Shown in pieces: positions 24,880 to 32,062 of a stretch of DNA of 64,000 bases; the stretch's first letter is position 1, and the number at the start of each line of letters is the position of its first letter. The notes beneath the pieces are model-generated. The model was not told the DNA's origin. It saw nothing but the letters and a program-made list of their open reading frames with translations, and ran no database searches. Source of the stretch: AP-15 sp963750195 (GTDB lineage Bacteria; Pseudomonadota; Alphaproteobacteria; ATCC43930; CGMCC-115725); assembly GCA_963750195.1 (NCBI GenBank), contig CAVVPS010000018.1:310001-374000 (forward strand). Reading direction: 5' to 3'. Position numbers and translations under genes: made by a program.

Positions 24880-25746
24880 ATGATCAAGACCATTCTCGTT
24901 CCCGCAACCGGAACCGATAAGGATGCGGCGGTTTTTGCCGCGGCCCTTGCGGTCGCCCGCCGGTTTGCTGCCCATCTCGATTTTCTCCATGTTCGCCTCG
25001 ACGCGGCGGCGGTGGCGATCGGCCTGGCGTCGGACGCCAGCGGTGCGGCAATGACCGGCAGCCTGGTCGAGAGCCTCGACGAGGGGGCAGACCGTCTCGA
25101 GGCGCGGGCGAGACAAATGTTCGAGCAGTTCTGCGCCAGTGAAGGGCTGGCGATGGTCGATACCCCACCCGGCCCCTCGGGTCCGTCGGCGCAGTGGACG
25201 CGGCAAATCGGCACCGAAACCTATTGGGTTGCCGAGTATGGGCGCGCGGCAGATCTGATGGTCATCGGGCGCTCCGCCGATGGCGACGGCCTTGCTCCGG
25301 AGACGATCGAGGCCGCCTTGCTAGAAAGCGGCCGCCCGATACTAATCCCGACCGCTACGCCGATGACCAGCGTGCCCGAGACCATCGTCATCGCCTGGAA
25401 AGCGACGCGCGAGGCCGCCCATGCGGTGACCGCAGCGTTGCCGTTTGTGGCGTTGGCCAAACGGATCATGATCCTGACCGTCTCGGAAGAAGAGAACTCG
25501 TCGAGCGAGGAAGGAAGCCGGCTGATGGCCAGTTTGCGCTGGCGGGGGATCGAGGTCTCGGCCAACCGACTACAGCCGGATGGGCGCAGCCCGGCCGATA
25601 CCATGCTCGCCGCCGCGGCCGAGCACCAGGCCCTGCTGGTAATGGGAGGGTACGGCCACAGTCGGTTGCGCCAATGGATGTTCGGCGGCTTTACTCAGCA
25701 CGTGCTGCAAACAGCGGCGGCGGTGCCGGTTCTGATCGCGCATTGA
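24880..25746 (+). CDS. universal stress protein, double UspA domain
   Basis: 288 residues from ATG 24880, with AAGGAG at 24868-24873. Two UspA folds in tandem: the first starts MIKTILVPATGTDKDAAVFA, the second ETIVIAWKATREAAHAVTAA. The second domain keeps the ATP-binding tail G-x2-G-x9-G(S/T) as MGGYGHSRLRQWMFGGFTQH followed by VLQTAAAVPVLIAH. It probably binds ATP and responds to starvation or respiratory stress. It is followed after 24 bp by lpdA on the same strand. Confidence 0.9.
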   Translation: MIKTILVPATGTDKDAAVFAAALAVARRFAAHLDFLHVRLDAAAVAIGLASDASGAAMTGSLVESLDEGADRLEARARQMFEQFCASEGLAMVDTPPGPSGPSAQWTRQIGTETYWVAEYGRAADLMVIGRSADGDGLAPETIEAALLESGRPILIPTATPMTSVPETIVIAWKATREAAHAVTAALPFVALAKRIMILTVSEEENSSSEEGSRLMASLRWRGIEVSANRLQPDGRSPADTMLAAAAEHQALLVMGGYGHSRLRQWMFGGFTQHVLQTAAAVPVLIAH

Positions 25747-25770
25747 GGGTCGTCGACCGGTCGAACGGTC

Positions 25771-27168
25771 ATGCCCGATCGCTACGACGTCGTCATCATC
25801 GGGGCCGGGCCGGGCGGCTATGTCGCGGCGATCCGGGCAGCGCAGCTTGGGCTCCAGACGGCCTGCGTCGAGGGCCGCAACAGCCTCGGCGGGACCTGCC
25901 TCAACATCGGCTGCATCCCGTCCAAGGCATTGCTGCAATCCTCGGAGAAATTCGCCGAAGCCCGGCACGCTCTCGCCGAGCACGGGATCAAAGTCGGCGA
26001 CGTTGGGCTCGACCTCGGCGCGATGATGGCGCGCAAGGATCGGGTGGTAACCACTCTGACCCGCGGCGTCGAGTTCCTGTTCCGCAAGAACAAGGTCGAC
26101 TGGCTCAAGGGTTTCGGGCGTATAACCGCGCCTGGGAAAGTTGCCGTCGCCCGCGCTGATGGCGCCGAGCACGAAATCGCGGCCGGGTCGATCGTTATCG
26201 CCACCGGCTCGGAAAGCGCGCCGCTGCCGGGTGTCGCGATCGACGAGCAGCGCATTCTTTCTTCGACCGGGGCCTTGGCGCTCGATCATGTGCCGAACCG
26301 GCTCGTCGTTATTGGCGGCGGCTATATCGGGCTCGAATTGGGCTCGGTGTGGCAGCGGCTAGGCGCCAAAGTGACGGTGGTCGAACTGCTCGACCGGATC
26401 GTGCCGAATATGGACCGGGAGCTCGCAACCGCTCTGCAACGGGTCCTGACCCGTCAAGGGATCGAGTTCAAGCTCGGCGCCAGGGTAACCGAGATCCGCG
26501 AAGCGGGCGACGGCGTGACCATCGAGATCGAGGGCGCCGAACGCGAGAGCCTTTCCGCTGACGCGGTGCTGGTGGCGATCGGCCGGCGCCCATACACCAA
26601 GGGGTTGGGGCTGGAAACCATCGGGATCGCGCGCGATGCCCAGGGCCGGGTTGTGGTCGATGATGGCTTTGCCACCAGCGTGCCCGGGATCTACGCAATC
26701 GGCGACGTAATTCGCGGGCCGATGTTGGCGCACAAGGCCATGGAGGAGGGCGCAGCGTTGGCCGAGCGGCTTGCCGGGCAGAAACTGTCGATCGATTACA
26801 ATGCGATCCCGGCAGTGGTCTACACCTGGCCCGAGGTCGCCTCGGTCGGCAGCACCGAGGAGGAACTGAAGGCGGCGGGGACCCTTTACCGCGCCGGCAA
26901 ATTCCCATTCAGCGCCACGCCGCGCGCCCGCACCAATGGCGACACCGAGGGGTTTGTCAAGATCCTCGCCGACAGCGCGACCGACCGGGTCCTGGGCGTG
27001 CACATCATCGGTCCCGACGCCGGCACGATGATCGCCGAGGCGACGTTGGCGATCGAATTCGGCGCCGCGGCCGAGGACATCGCCCGTACCTGTCACGCCC
27101 ACCCGACCTTGAGCGAAGCGATGAAGGAAGCGGCCCTCGCCGTCGACGGCCGCGCCATCCATGTCTGA
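25771..27168 (+). CDS. lpdA: dihydrolipoyl dehydrogenase
   Basis: 465 residues; FAD flavoprotein that reoxidises dihydrolipoamide in 2-oxoacid dehydrogenase complexes or the glycine cleavage system. The FAD site is DVVIIGAGPGGYVAAIRAAQ, the redox disulfide is GGTCLNIGCIPSKALL (Cys about 42 and 47), the NAD site is LVVIGGGYIGLELGSVWQRL, the second FAD contact is GIYAIGDVIRGPMLAHKAME, and the catalytic His-Glu pair is in CHAHPTLSEAMKEAA. It is complete and probably co-transcribed with the Usp gene. No E1/E2 genes are nearby, so it likely serves complexes encoded elsewhere. Confidence 0.95.
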   Translation: MPDRYDVVIIGAGPGGYVAAIRAAQLGLQTACVEGRNSLGGTCLNIGCIPSKALLQSSEKFAEARHALAEHGIKVGDVGLDLGAMMARKDRVVTTLTRGVEFLFRKNKVDWLKGFGRITAPGKVAVARADGAEHEIAAGSIVIATGSESAPLPGVAIDEQRILSSTGALALDHVPNRLVVIGGGYIGLELGSVWQRLGAKVTVVELLDRIVPNMDRELATALQRVLTRQGIEFKLGARVTEIREAGDGVTIEIEGAERESLSADAVLVAIGRRPYTKGLGLETIGIARDAQGRVVVDDGFATSVPGIYAIGDVIRGPMLAHKAMEEGAALAERLAGQKLSIDYNAIPAVVYTWPEVASVGSTEEELKAAGTLYRAGKFPFSATPRARTNGDTEGFVKILADSATDRVLGVHIIGPDAGTMIAEATLAIEFGAAAEDIARTCHAHPTLSEAMKEAALAVDGRAIHV

Positions 27169-27198
27169 CCTGGGATTGGGGCGGCCGCAGACCCCCGG

Positions 27199-28404
27199 TC
27201 AAACGCGTTGCAGCGCGTTCTCGATGTCGTCAAGCAGGTCCGCCTCGGCTTCGAGCCCGGCCGAAAAGCGCACCAGGGAGTCGCCGATGCCGAGCTCGGC
27301 CCGCGCTTCCGGCTTGAGCCGGGAATGCGTCGTCGTCGCCGGATGGGTGACGAGGCTCTTTGAATCGCCGAGATTGTTCGAGATGTCGACGAGGCGCAAC
27401 GCATCGAGAAACCGAAAGCATTCCTCTTTGCCGCCAGCGACGTCGAAGCAGACCAGGCTGCCGCCCTGCTTCATCTGGCGCTGGGCCAGTTCGTATTGCG
27501 GGTGGCTCGGCAGCCCAGGATAGAGCACCCGGGTGACCTTCGGATGGGCTTCGAGTGCGTGCGCTACGGCGGCGGCGGTGCGGCATTGCCGATCGACGCG
27601 CAGCTCCAAAGTCTCCAACCCTTTCAGCAGCAGCCAGGCGTTGAACGGGCTCAAAGACGGCCCGGTATGCCGGTAGAACAGGCCGAGATCGTCCTTGATG
27701 AACTTTTCCGAGGCGAGGATCGCGCCGCCGAGACTGCGCCCCTGCCCGTCGATGTGTTTGGTTGCCGAATAGACGGCGACGTCGGCGCCGAGCGCCAGCG
27801 GCTTTTGCAGCAGAGGCGTGGCAAAGACGTTGTCGACGACAAAGAGGCCGCCGGCGCGGTGGGTCAGGCGCGCCACCTCGGCGAGGTCGACGATCTCCAT
27901 CGCCGGGTTCGACGGGCTTTCGCAAAAAGCGAGCGCCGCACCGCCGGCCAGCGCCGCTTCCCAGGCGCCGAGATCGCGCCCGTCGACGAGCACAGTTTCG
28001 ATGCCCCAGCGCGGCAGCAATTCGGAAACGATGTAATGGCACGAGCCGAACAACGCCCGGCTCGACACGACCTTCTGACCGGCGCGCAAACGGCACAGCA
28101 GCGCGGCGAACACCGCCGCCATGCCGCTGGCGGTGGCGCGACAGGCCTCCGCCCCTTCGAGCAACCGCAGCCGCTCCTCGAACATCGCCACCGTCGGATT
28201 GCGGTAGCGCGAATAGACGTAGCGCGACCCCTCCTGGGCAAAAGCGGTTTCGGCCGCGGCGGCATCGTCGTAGACAAAGCCCGAGGTCATGTACAGCGCT
28301 TCGCAGGTCTCGTCATGCGGGCTGCGGGTGGCGCCGCCGCGTACCAGGATCGTGGCCGGCGCGACGGTGGCGGCGAGGTCGGGGGGTAGGACGGGTTTGG
28401 TCAT
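27199..28404 (-). CDS. metZ: O-succinylhomoserine sulfhydrylase
   Basis: 401 residues from ATG 28404 (MTKPVLPPDLAATVAPATIL). A PLP enzyme of the Cys/Met metabolism family. Visible are SGFVYDDAAAAETAFAQEGS, SRYRNPTVAMFEERLRLLEG, ASGMAAVFAALL, the Asp of GLFVVDNVFATPLLQKPL, the PLP lysine in AVYSATKHIDGQGRSLGG and the TTTHSRL block. The ATILVRGGATRSPHDETCEA start and the neighbouring riboswitch favour metZ, which uses sulfide to turn O-succinylhomoserine into homocysteine, over cystathionine gamma-synthase. Its 5' leader carries a SAM-II riboswitch and a terminator hairpin, so expression falls when S-adenosylmethionine is plentiful. Confidence 0.9.
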   Translation of the reverse strand: MTKPVLPPDLAATVAPATILVRGGATRSPHDETCEALYMTSGFVYDDAAAAETAFAQEGSRYVYSRYRNPTVAMFEERLRLLEGAEACRATASGMAAVFAALLCRLRAGQKVVSSRALFGSCHYIVSELLPRWGIETVLVDGRDLGAWEAALAGGAALAFCESPSNPAMEIVDLAEVARLTHRAGGLFVVDNVFATPLLQKPLALGADVAVYSATKHIDGQGRSLGGAILASEKFIKDDLGLFYRHTGPSLSPFNAWLLLKGLETLELRVDRQCRTAAAVAHALEAHPKVTRVLYPGLPSHPQYELAQRQMKQGGSLVCFDVAGGKEECFRFLDALRLVDISNNLGDSKSLVTHPATTTHSRLKPEARAELGIGDSLVRFSAGLEAEADLLDDIENALQRV

Positions 28405-28447
28405 CGGCAGGTCTCTCCATTCCGAGGCCGCACCAATTCCGGGCAAC

Positions 28448-28480
28448 AAAAAAGCCCCGGTCCCGCGCGGGCCAGGGCTC
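28448..28480 (-). terminator. intrinsic terminator hairpin in the metZ leader
   Basis: On the minus strand GAGCCCTGGCCCGCGCGGG-ACCGGGGCT folds into a GC-rich stem followed by TTTTTT (28453-28448). It sits between the SAM-II aptamer and metZ ATG 28404, where a premature terminator would act. Confidence 0.75.
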
Positions 28481-28497
28481 CTTTCAGAACTCCCGAC

Positions 28498-28563
28498 CTT
28501 TTAGCGCTTCTTTAACGTGGCCGCAAGCCGGTCGGCTCAAATCCACCACGATCACCGCTTCCT
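28498..28563 (-). promoter_or_regulatory. SAM-II riboswitch (metA-type aptamer)
   Basis: Minus-strand sequence carries GCGGTGATCGTGGTGGATTT, then GAGCCGACCGGCTTGCGGCC and ACGTTAAAGAAGCGCTAAAA. This matches the SAM-II pattern: a P1 stem (CGTGG with CCACG), an A/U-rich loop-3 strand, and the CGTTAAA...GCTAAA pseudoknot strand. SAM-II is an alphaproteobacterial class found ahead of metA, metZ and metX genes. It lies about 95-160 bases before the metZ start, with a terminator hairpin between. Confidence 0.85.
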
Positions 28564-28659
28564 AACCCGGCTGCTGCACGCCGTCAAGCCGTCAATAGGT
28601 GATTGATTCACCCCAGTCTCGCGATCGTCGTCCCAGCGGCGGCCACGACCAATTTCTGT

Positions 28660-28690
28660 CATGGATACCGGCCTTCGCCGGTATGACATG
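28660..28690. repeat. dispersed hairpin repeat
   Basis: ATACCGGCCTTCGCCGGTAT (28665-28684) inside TCATGGAT...GACATGG is the common alphaproteobacterial 'tggatnCCGGCcttcGCCGG' extragenic palindrome. It lies 28 bp after the stop of the VOC gene and could terminate its transcript. Confidence 0.55.
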
Positions 28691-28717
28691 GAACAGAGAA
28701 ATGATGCTGCTCTCGGA

Positions 28718-29641
28718 CTATCTGACCTCGACCAGCTCGATGGCTTCGCGGCTGGGGCCTTCGATCATCAGCGCGCGCGTGTCGCCGAGCTGGTAGGGCT
28801 GTTCGAGAAAGGTGACGCCTTCACTCCGGAGCTTGTCGGTCCAGGCGTCGAGATCGGCGACGCTCAGCGCGATATGGTCCTGCAATTGGCCGCGCGAGCT
28901 AACCAGCGGCTGGTCGCCCTGGTTCGCGTACCACATCATCGATACGTCCCCGAACTCCACGCCGGCGCGTGGTGAGCGGAACATCCCTTCGCGGTTCAGC
29001 GCCGGCCAGGTGCGGTCCGGTCCGCGCACGACCTTGCCGCCGGTCTCACTCGCCGGTGTCGGGGCGTAGCCCGGCCGCAGCGGCGCGTTCAGGTGCTTCT
29101 GATACCATTCGAGCGCGCCGATCGGGTCCTCCTGGTACAGGTGCACGTGGTTGAAGCGCTCGGTCGGATGGTTGCCGGCATATTCGACTAAGGCATGGTC
29201 GGGGCCTCGCATATACGAGAACCCGCCGCCACCCGCCGGCTTGACGCCTTTCGCCTTGGACTCGGCGATCTGCGCCTTGGTCAGACCGAGCACGTTGCCG
29301 ATGCTGGGCCAGGTGTCGCTTGATATCAGTACCGAGCCGCCTTCATCGGTGGTGTAGAGCGGCAACAGCTCGATCTCGGGCCGGTCCTTGTAGGTTTCGA
29401 GGCAACGGCGGGCATCGGTGACGTGCCAGCCGAAATGCCAGATCGCGCTCTGCGGCTCCATCGCCGGCGGCTCATCGACCTTTGTGAACAGCACCAAGAC
29501 GTCGTTCGGCGATTCGAGCGCCGGAACGCCACCCCAGCTGCCCTTCGTGGTCGTCGGAAACTGGCGAGTGTAGAACCCGATCGCCTTGTCGGGATCGACC
29601 GAGTTCAGGTGGATGTGGTGAAAACCTGGGGTCGGGAGCAT
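28718..29641 (-). CDS. VOC (glyoxalase/dioxygenase) superfamily protein
   Basis: 307 residues with two VOC modules. The first starts PGFHHIHLNSVDPDKAIGFY and the second FNHVHLYQEDPIGALEWYQK; each supplies the His at the start of a beta-alpha-beta-beta-beta unit, and the final ALMIEGPSREAIELVEV carries the Glu ligand. The pair suggests a mononuclear metal site as in extradiol dioxygenases, glyoxalases and isomerases; the substrate is not predictable. An insertion rich in Gly (KPAGGGGFSYMRGPDHALVE) is present. No signal peptide. Located downstream of modC on the same strand. Confidence 0.82.
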   Translation of the reverse strand: MLPTPGFHHIHLNSVDPDKAIGFYTRQFPTTTKGSWGGVPALESPNDVLVLFTKVDEPPAMEPQSAIWHFGWHVTDARRCLETYKDRPEIELLPLYTTDEGGSVLISSDTWPSIGNVLGLTKAQIAESKAKGVKPAGGGGFSYMRGPDHALVEYAGNHPTERFNHVHLYQEDPIGALEWYQKHLNAPLRPGYAPTPASETGGKVVRGPDRTWPALNREGMFRSPRAGVEFGDVSMMWYANQGDQPLVSSRGQLQDHIALSVADLDAWTDKLRSEGVTFLEQPYQLGDTRALMIEGPSREAIELVEVR

Positions 29642-29828
29642 GTTGTTTCCTTCTCGATAGTCAGCCTATTCCAAGCATGGCCGCGCGGAAGCGGTTGCGA
29701 CACTCCGCAGGATCGCTCCAATTCAGTCTATCAGGATTCGTGCCAAGCGGGGCTCGAATGCAACTCCCGGCCAGCCTCGACCGCGCGATCGGCGCCGGTA
29801 TCGGCCTGTCGGCGTTGCGCACCCTGAT

Positions 29829-30980
29829 TCAGCTGTCGAAGACTTCGACTTCCTGATCGAAATCGGCGGTCTCGCCGTCGCGGCCGAAGTTGCGCCGGTC
29901 GATCGCCACGGTCTTGATCAGCGCGAAGACTTGCCGTCCGGGTTCGAGGCCGAGCGCCTCGCCCGAACGCCGCGTGACCCGCGCCAGCAATCGTTCGGGC
30001 CCCAGGCGAAGCTGGACTTCGAGCGCCCCCTCCCCAATCGGAACCAGTACTTCGACCTCGCCGGCCAGTACGTTGAGCGCGCTGATCCCGGCGGGCCGGG
30101 TGAGCGCCAGGATCACGTCTCGGGCGCGGATGCGCACCCGCAACGGGGTCCCGACCGGGAGATCTAGCCGCGGCACCGTCAGTCGTCCGAAGCCGCCGAC
30201 CAGTTCAGTCAGTCCCCAGCGCGTGTCCTGCGCCGCGACCACGACCGTGAGCACCGCGCCGGCCTCGAAGCCACCGGCCAACGGATAAAGGCCGGCCTGC
30301 CCCATCACCTCGGCCACGGGCCCGACCGCCCGCACACTTCCCTCCGCGATCAACACGATCGTCGTGGCCAGTCGGGCAACTTCCGCGGCGGCGTGGCTGA
30401 CATAGACGATCGGCACCATCGCGCCGTCGCGCAGGCGTTCGAGATAGGGCAGGATTTCGTCCTTGCGCGCGGCGTCGAGCGAGGCCAGCGGCTCGTCCAT
30501 CAGCAACAGGCGCGGGTTCGCCACCAGCGCGCGGCCGATCGCCACTCGCTGCTTTTCGCCGCCCGACAGCCGGCCGGGGCGGCGCTTCAGCAAGGGCCCG
30601 ATCCCCAACAGATCGACGACGTCGTCGATTCCGACCGCCGCTTCCCCGCGCGGCGCGAACCAGCGGCCGAACAACAGGTTCTGGCGCACTGTCAGATGCG
30701 GAAATAGCCGGCCTTCCTGGAACACGTAACCAATCCGGCGGCGATGGACCGGCATGACAATTCCGCGCTCCGTGTCGAGCAATACCGCTCCGTCAACGGC
30801 AATGCGGCCGCGTTGTGGCCGGATCAGCCCGGCGATGGCGTTGACGACCGAGGTCTTGCCCGCCCCCGAGCGACCGAACAGGGCGGTCAGGCCGCGCCCG
30901 CTCGCAAAGTGGATGTCGAGCGCAAAGGCGCCGAGCCGGTGCTCGATATCGACTTCAAGCACTAGCTCAGTCTCCTGCAA
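29829..30980 (-). CDS. modC: molybdate ABC transporter, ATP-binding protein
   Basis: 383 residues. Walker A LFGRSGAGKTSVVNAI (about 35-50), signature LSGGEKQRVAIGRALVANPR (about 133-152) and Walker B LLLMDEPLASLD (about 154-165) define the ATPase. Residues from about 290 form the TOBE/MOP regulatory domain (GISALNVLAGEVEVLVPIGE), which binds oxyanion in ModC. It energises molybdate uptake through ModB, whose gene overlaps it by 14 bp. The periplasmic binding protein gene modA is not next to it in this window. Confidence 0.93.
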   Translation of the reverse strand: MQETELVLEVDIEHRLGAFALDIHFASGRGLTALFGRSGAGKTSVVNAIAGLIRPQRGRIAVDGAVLLDTERGIVMPVHRRRIGYVFQEGRLFPHLTVRQNLLFGRWFAPRGEAAVGIDDVVDLLGIGPLLKRRPGRLSGGEKQRVAIGRALVANPRLLLMDEPLASLDAARKDEILPYLERLRDGAMVPIVYVSHAAAEVARLATTIVLIAEGSVRAVGPVAEVMGQAGLYPLAGGFEAGAVLTVVVAAQDTRWGLTELVGGFGRLTVPRLDLPVGTPLRVRIRARDVILALTRPAGISALNVLAGEVEVLVPIGEGALEVQLRLGPERLLARVTRRSGEALGLEPGRQVFALIKTVAIDRRNFGRDGETADFDQEVEVFDS

Positions 30981-31659
30981 GGCGGCGGCCGATTTGCCGC
31001 GCCAGAATCTCGGAGGCGAGCAGCGCCAGCATCGCCAGCGTGACCGAGACGACGGTCAGGCGCAGCGCCGCAGGATCGCCGCCGGGGGTCTGGGTCAGGG
31101 CGTAAATCGCCAAGGGGACGGTCTGGGTTTCGCCCGGAATGTTGGAGACAAAGGTGATCGTTGCGCCGAACTCGCCGAGACTGCGGGCGAAGGACAGCAC
31201 CATGCCGGCGACGATCCCCGGCATCATCAGCGGCAGTGTTACCAGCAGAAACACAAAGATGCGCCGGGCGCCAAGGGTGCCGGCCGCTTCTTCGAGCCGG
31301 CGGTCGATCGCTTCGAGCGACAGCCGCATCGCCCGGACCATCAGCGGAAACGCCGTCACTGCCGCTGCCAGGGCGGCACCGGTCCAGCGAAAGGCGAAGA
31401 CGATGCCGAATGCGGCGAAGAAGCGGCCGAGCGGGCCGTTGTTACCGAACAACAACAGCAGCAGATAGCCGGTGACGACCGGCGGCATAACCAGCGGCAG
31501 GTGGATGGCGCCATCGAGCAGGCTCTTGCCCCAGAATCGCCCACGCGCCAGCACCAGTGCCGCGGCGAGACCAAACGGCATGCTCCACAGCATCGCCCAA
31601 AACGCGACCCGCAGGCTGAGCCGCACCGCCTCGATCTCGTCGGTGCTTAGGTTAAACAT
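30967..31659 (-). CDS. modB: molybdate ABC transporter permease
   Basis: 230 residues with five to six transmembrane helices and the permease coupling loop EAAGTLGARRIFVFLLVTLP (EAA motif, about 134-153) that docks on ModC. The start MFNLSTDEIEAVRLSLRVAF and VMPPVVTGYLLLLLFG are typical of ModB. Inner membrane. Overlap with modC shows coupled translation. The upstream region (31660-31829) has a candidate ModE-like site but no modA, which is either elsewhere or replaced by another binding protein. Confidence 0.93.
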   Translation of the reverse strand: MFNLSTDEIEAVRLSLRVAFWAMLWSMPFGLAAALVLARGRFWGKSLLDGAIHLPLVMPPVVTGYLLLLLFGNNGPLGRFFAAFGIVFAFRWTGAALAAAVTAFPLMVRAMRLSLEAIDRRLEEAAGTLGARRIFVFLLVTLPLMMPGIVAGMVLSFARSLGEFGATITFVSNIPGETQTVPLAIYALTQTPGGDPAALRLTVVSVTLAMLALLASEILARQIGRRLAGD

Positions 31660-31733
31660 CTCAGCGGCGCATGTGCCAAGGCTCAGGCTCGGTTTGTCTA
31701 CCGGTGATCATTGCCAGGCGCGCCGACGACATC

Positions 31734-31757
31734 CGTTGTATATATATGAAGCTATCG
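31734..31757. promoter_or_regulatory. weak ModE-like dyad upstream of modB
   Basis: CGTTGTATATATATGAAGC followed by TATCG resembles the ModE operator (CGnTATA...TAnCG half-sites), about 75-100 bp upstream of modB. The right half is degenerate and the spacing one base off, so this is only a candidate. Confidence 0.2.
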
Positions 31758-31829
31758 AGGCGGAATAATGGCGGCTTTCGGTAGAGCGTGCTAGATTGTT
31801 ATCGTGGTTTCTGCCAGGAGGCTCCCGCG

Positions 31830-32048
31830 ATGAAGGTCAGGATCGAATACTGCGTACCTTGAAACTACCTACCCAGGGCCCTCCGTGCGAGGGCGCGACT
31901 CGAAGAAAAGTACGGCGCCGAAGTCGAGCTGGTTAAGGGGGTCGCCGGTGTGTTCGAGATCACCGTCGACGGAAAGCTCGCCTTTTCCAAGAAGCAGCTG
32001 GGACGTTTCCCGGAAGACGCCGAAATCGACGCCTTAGGCGGAGGTTAG
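31830..32048 (+). CDS. SelW-like (Rdx family) selenoprotein, TGA 31860-31862 read as selenocysteine
   Basis: 72 residues when the in-frame TGA is read as Sec: MKVRIEYCVP-U-NYLPRALR, then ARLEEKYGAEVELVKGVAGV and FEITVDGKLAFSKKQLGRFP, ending at TAG 32046. The CxxU pair (C8, U11) directly after the first beta strand is the redox motif of the Rdx/SelW family, whose cysteine homologues have CxxC. AGGAGG at 31816-31821 stands eight bases before ATG 31830. A hairpin right after the TGA (31878-31894) fits a bacterial SECIS. Homology continues in the same frame on both sides of the TGA, which rules out a simple stop. The family has a thioredoxin-like fold and a probable thiol redox role. The host must carry selA, selB, selC and selD elsewhere. 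No operon partner; it lies between divergently placed modB and a membrane protein gene. Confidence 0.87.
31878..31894 (+). promoter_or_regulatory. SECIS-like hairpin for selenocysteine insertion
   Basis: GCCCTC-CGTGC-GAGGGC: a perfect six-pair stem with a five-base loop carrying G and U at loop positions 2 and 3, starting 15 bases after the TGA. Bacterial SECIS elements place a small apical loop with a GU about 16-37 bases after UGA, where SelB binds. Confidence 0.75.
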
Positions 32049-32062
32049 GCGGGCCTCGATGG

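Noticed and set aside
31830..31862. Ten-codon leader peptide ending at TGA
   Set aside because: The downstream codons continue the Rdx/SelW fold in the same frame, and no second start with ribosome site follows.
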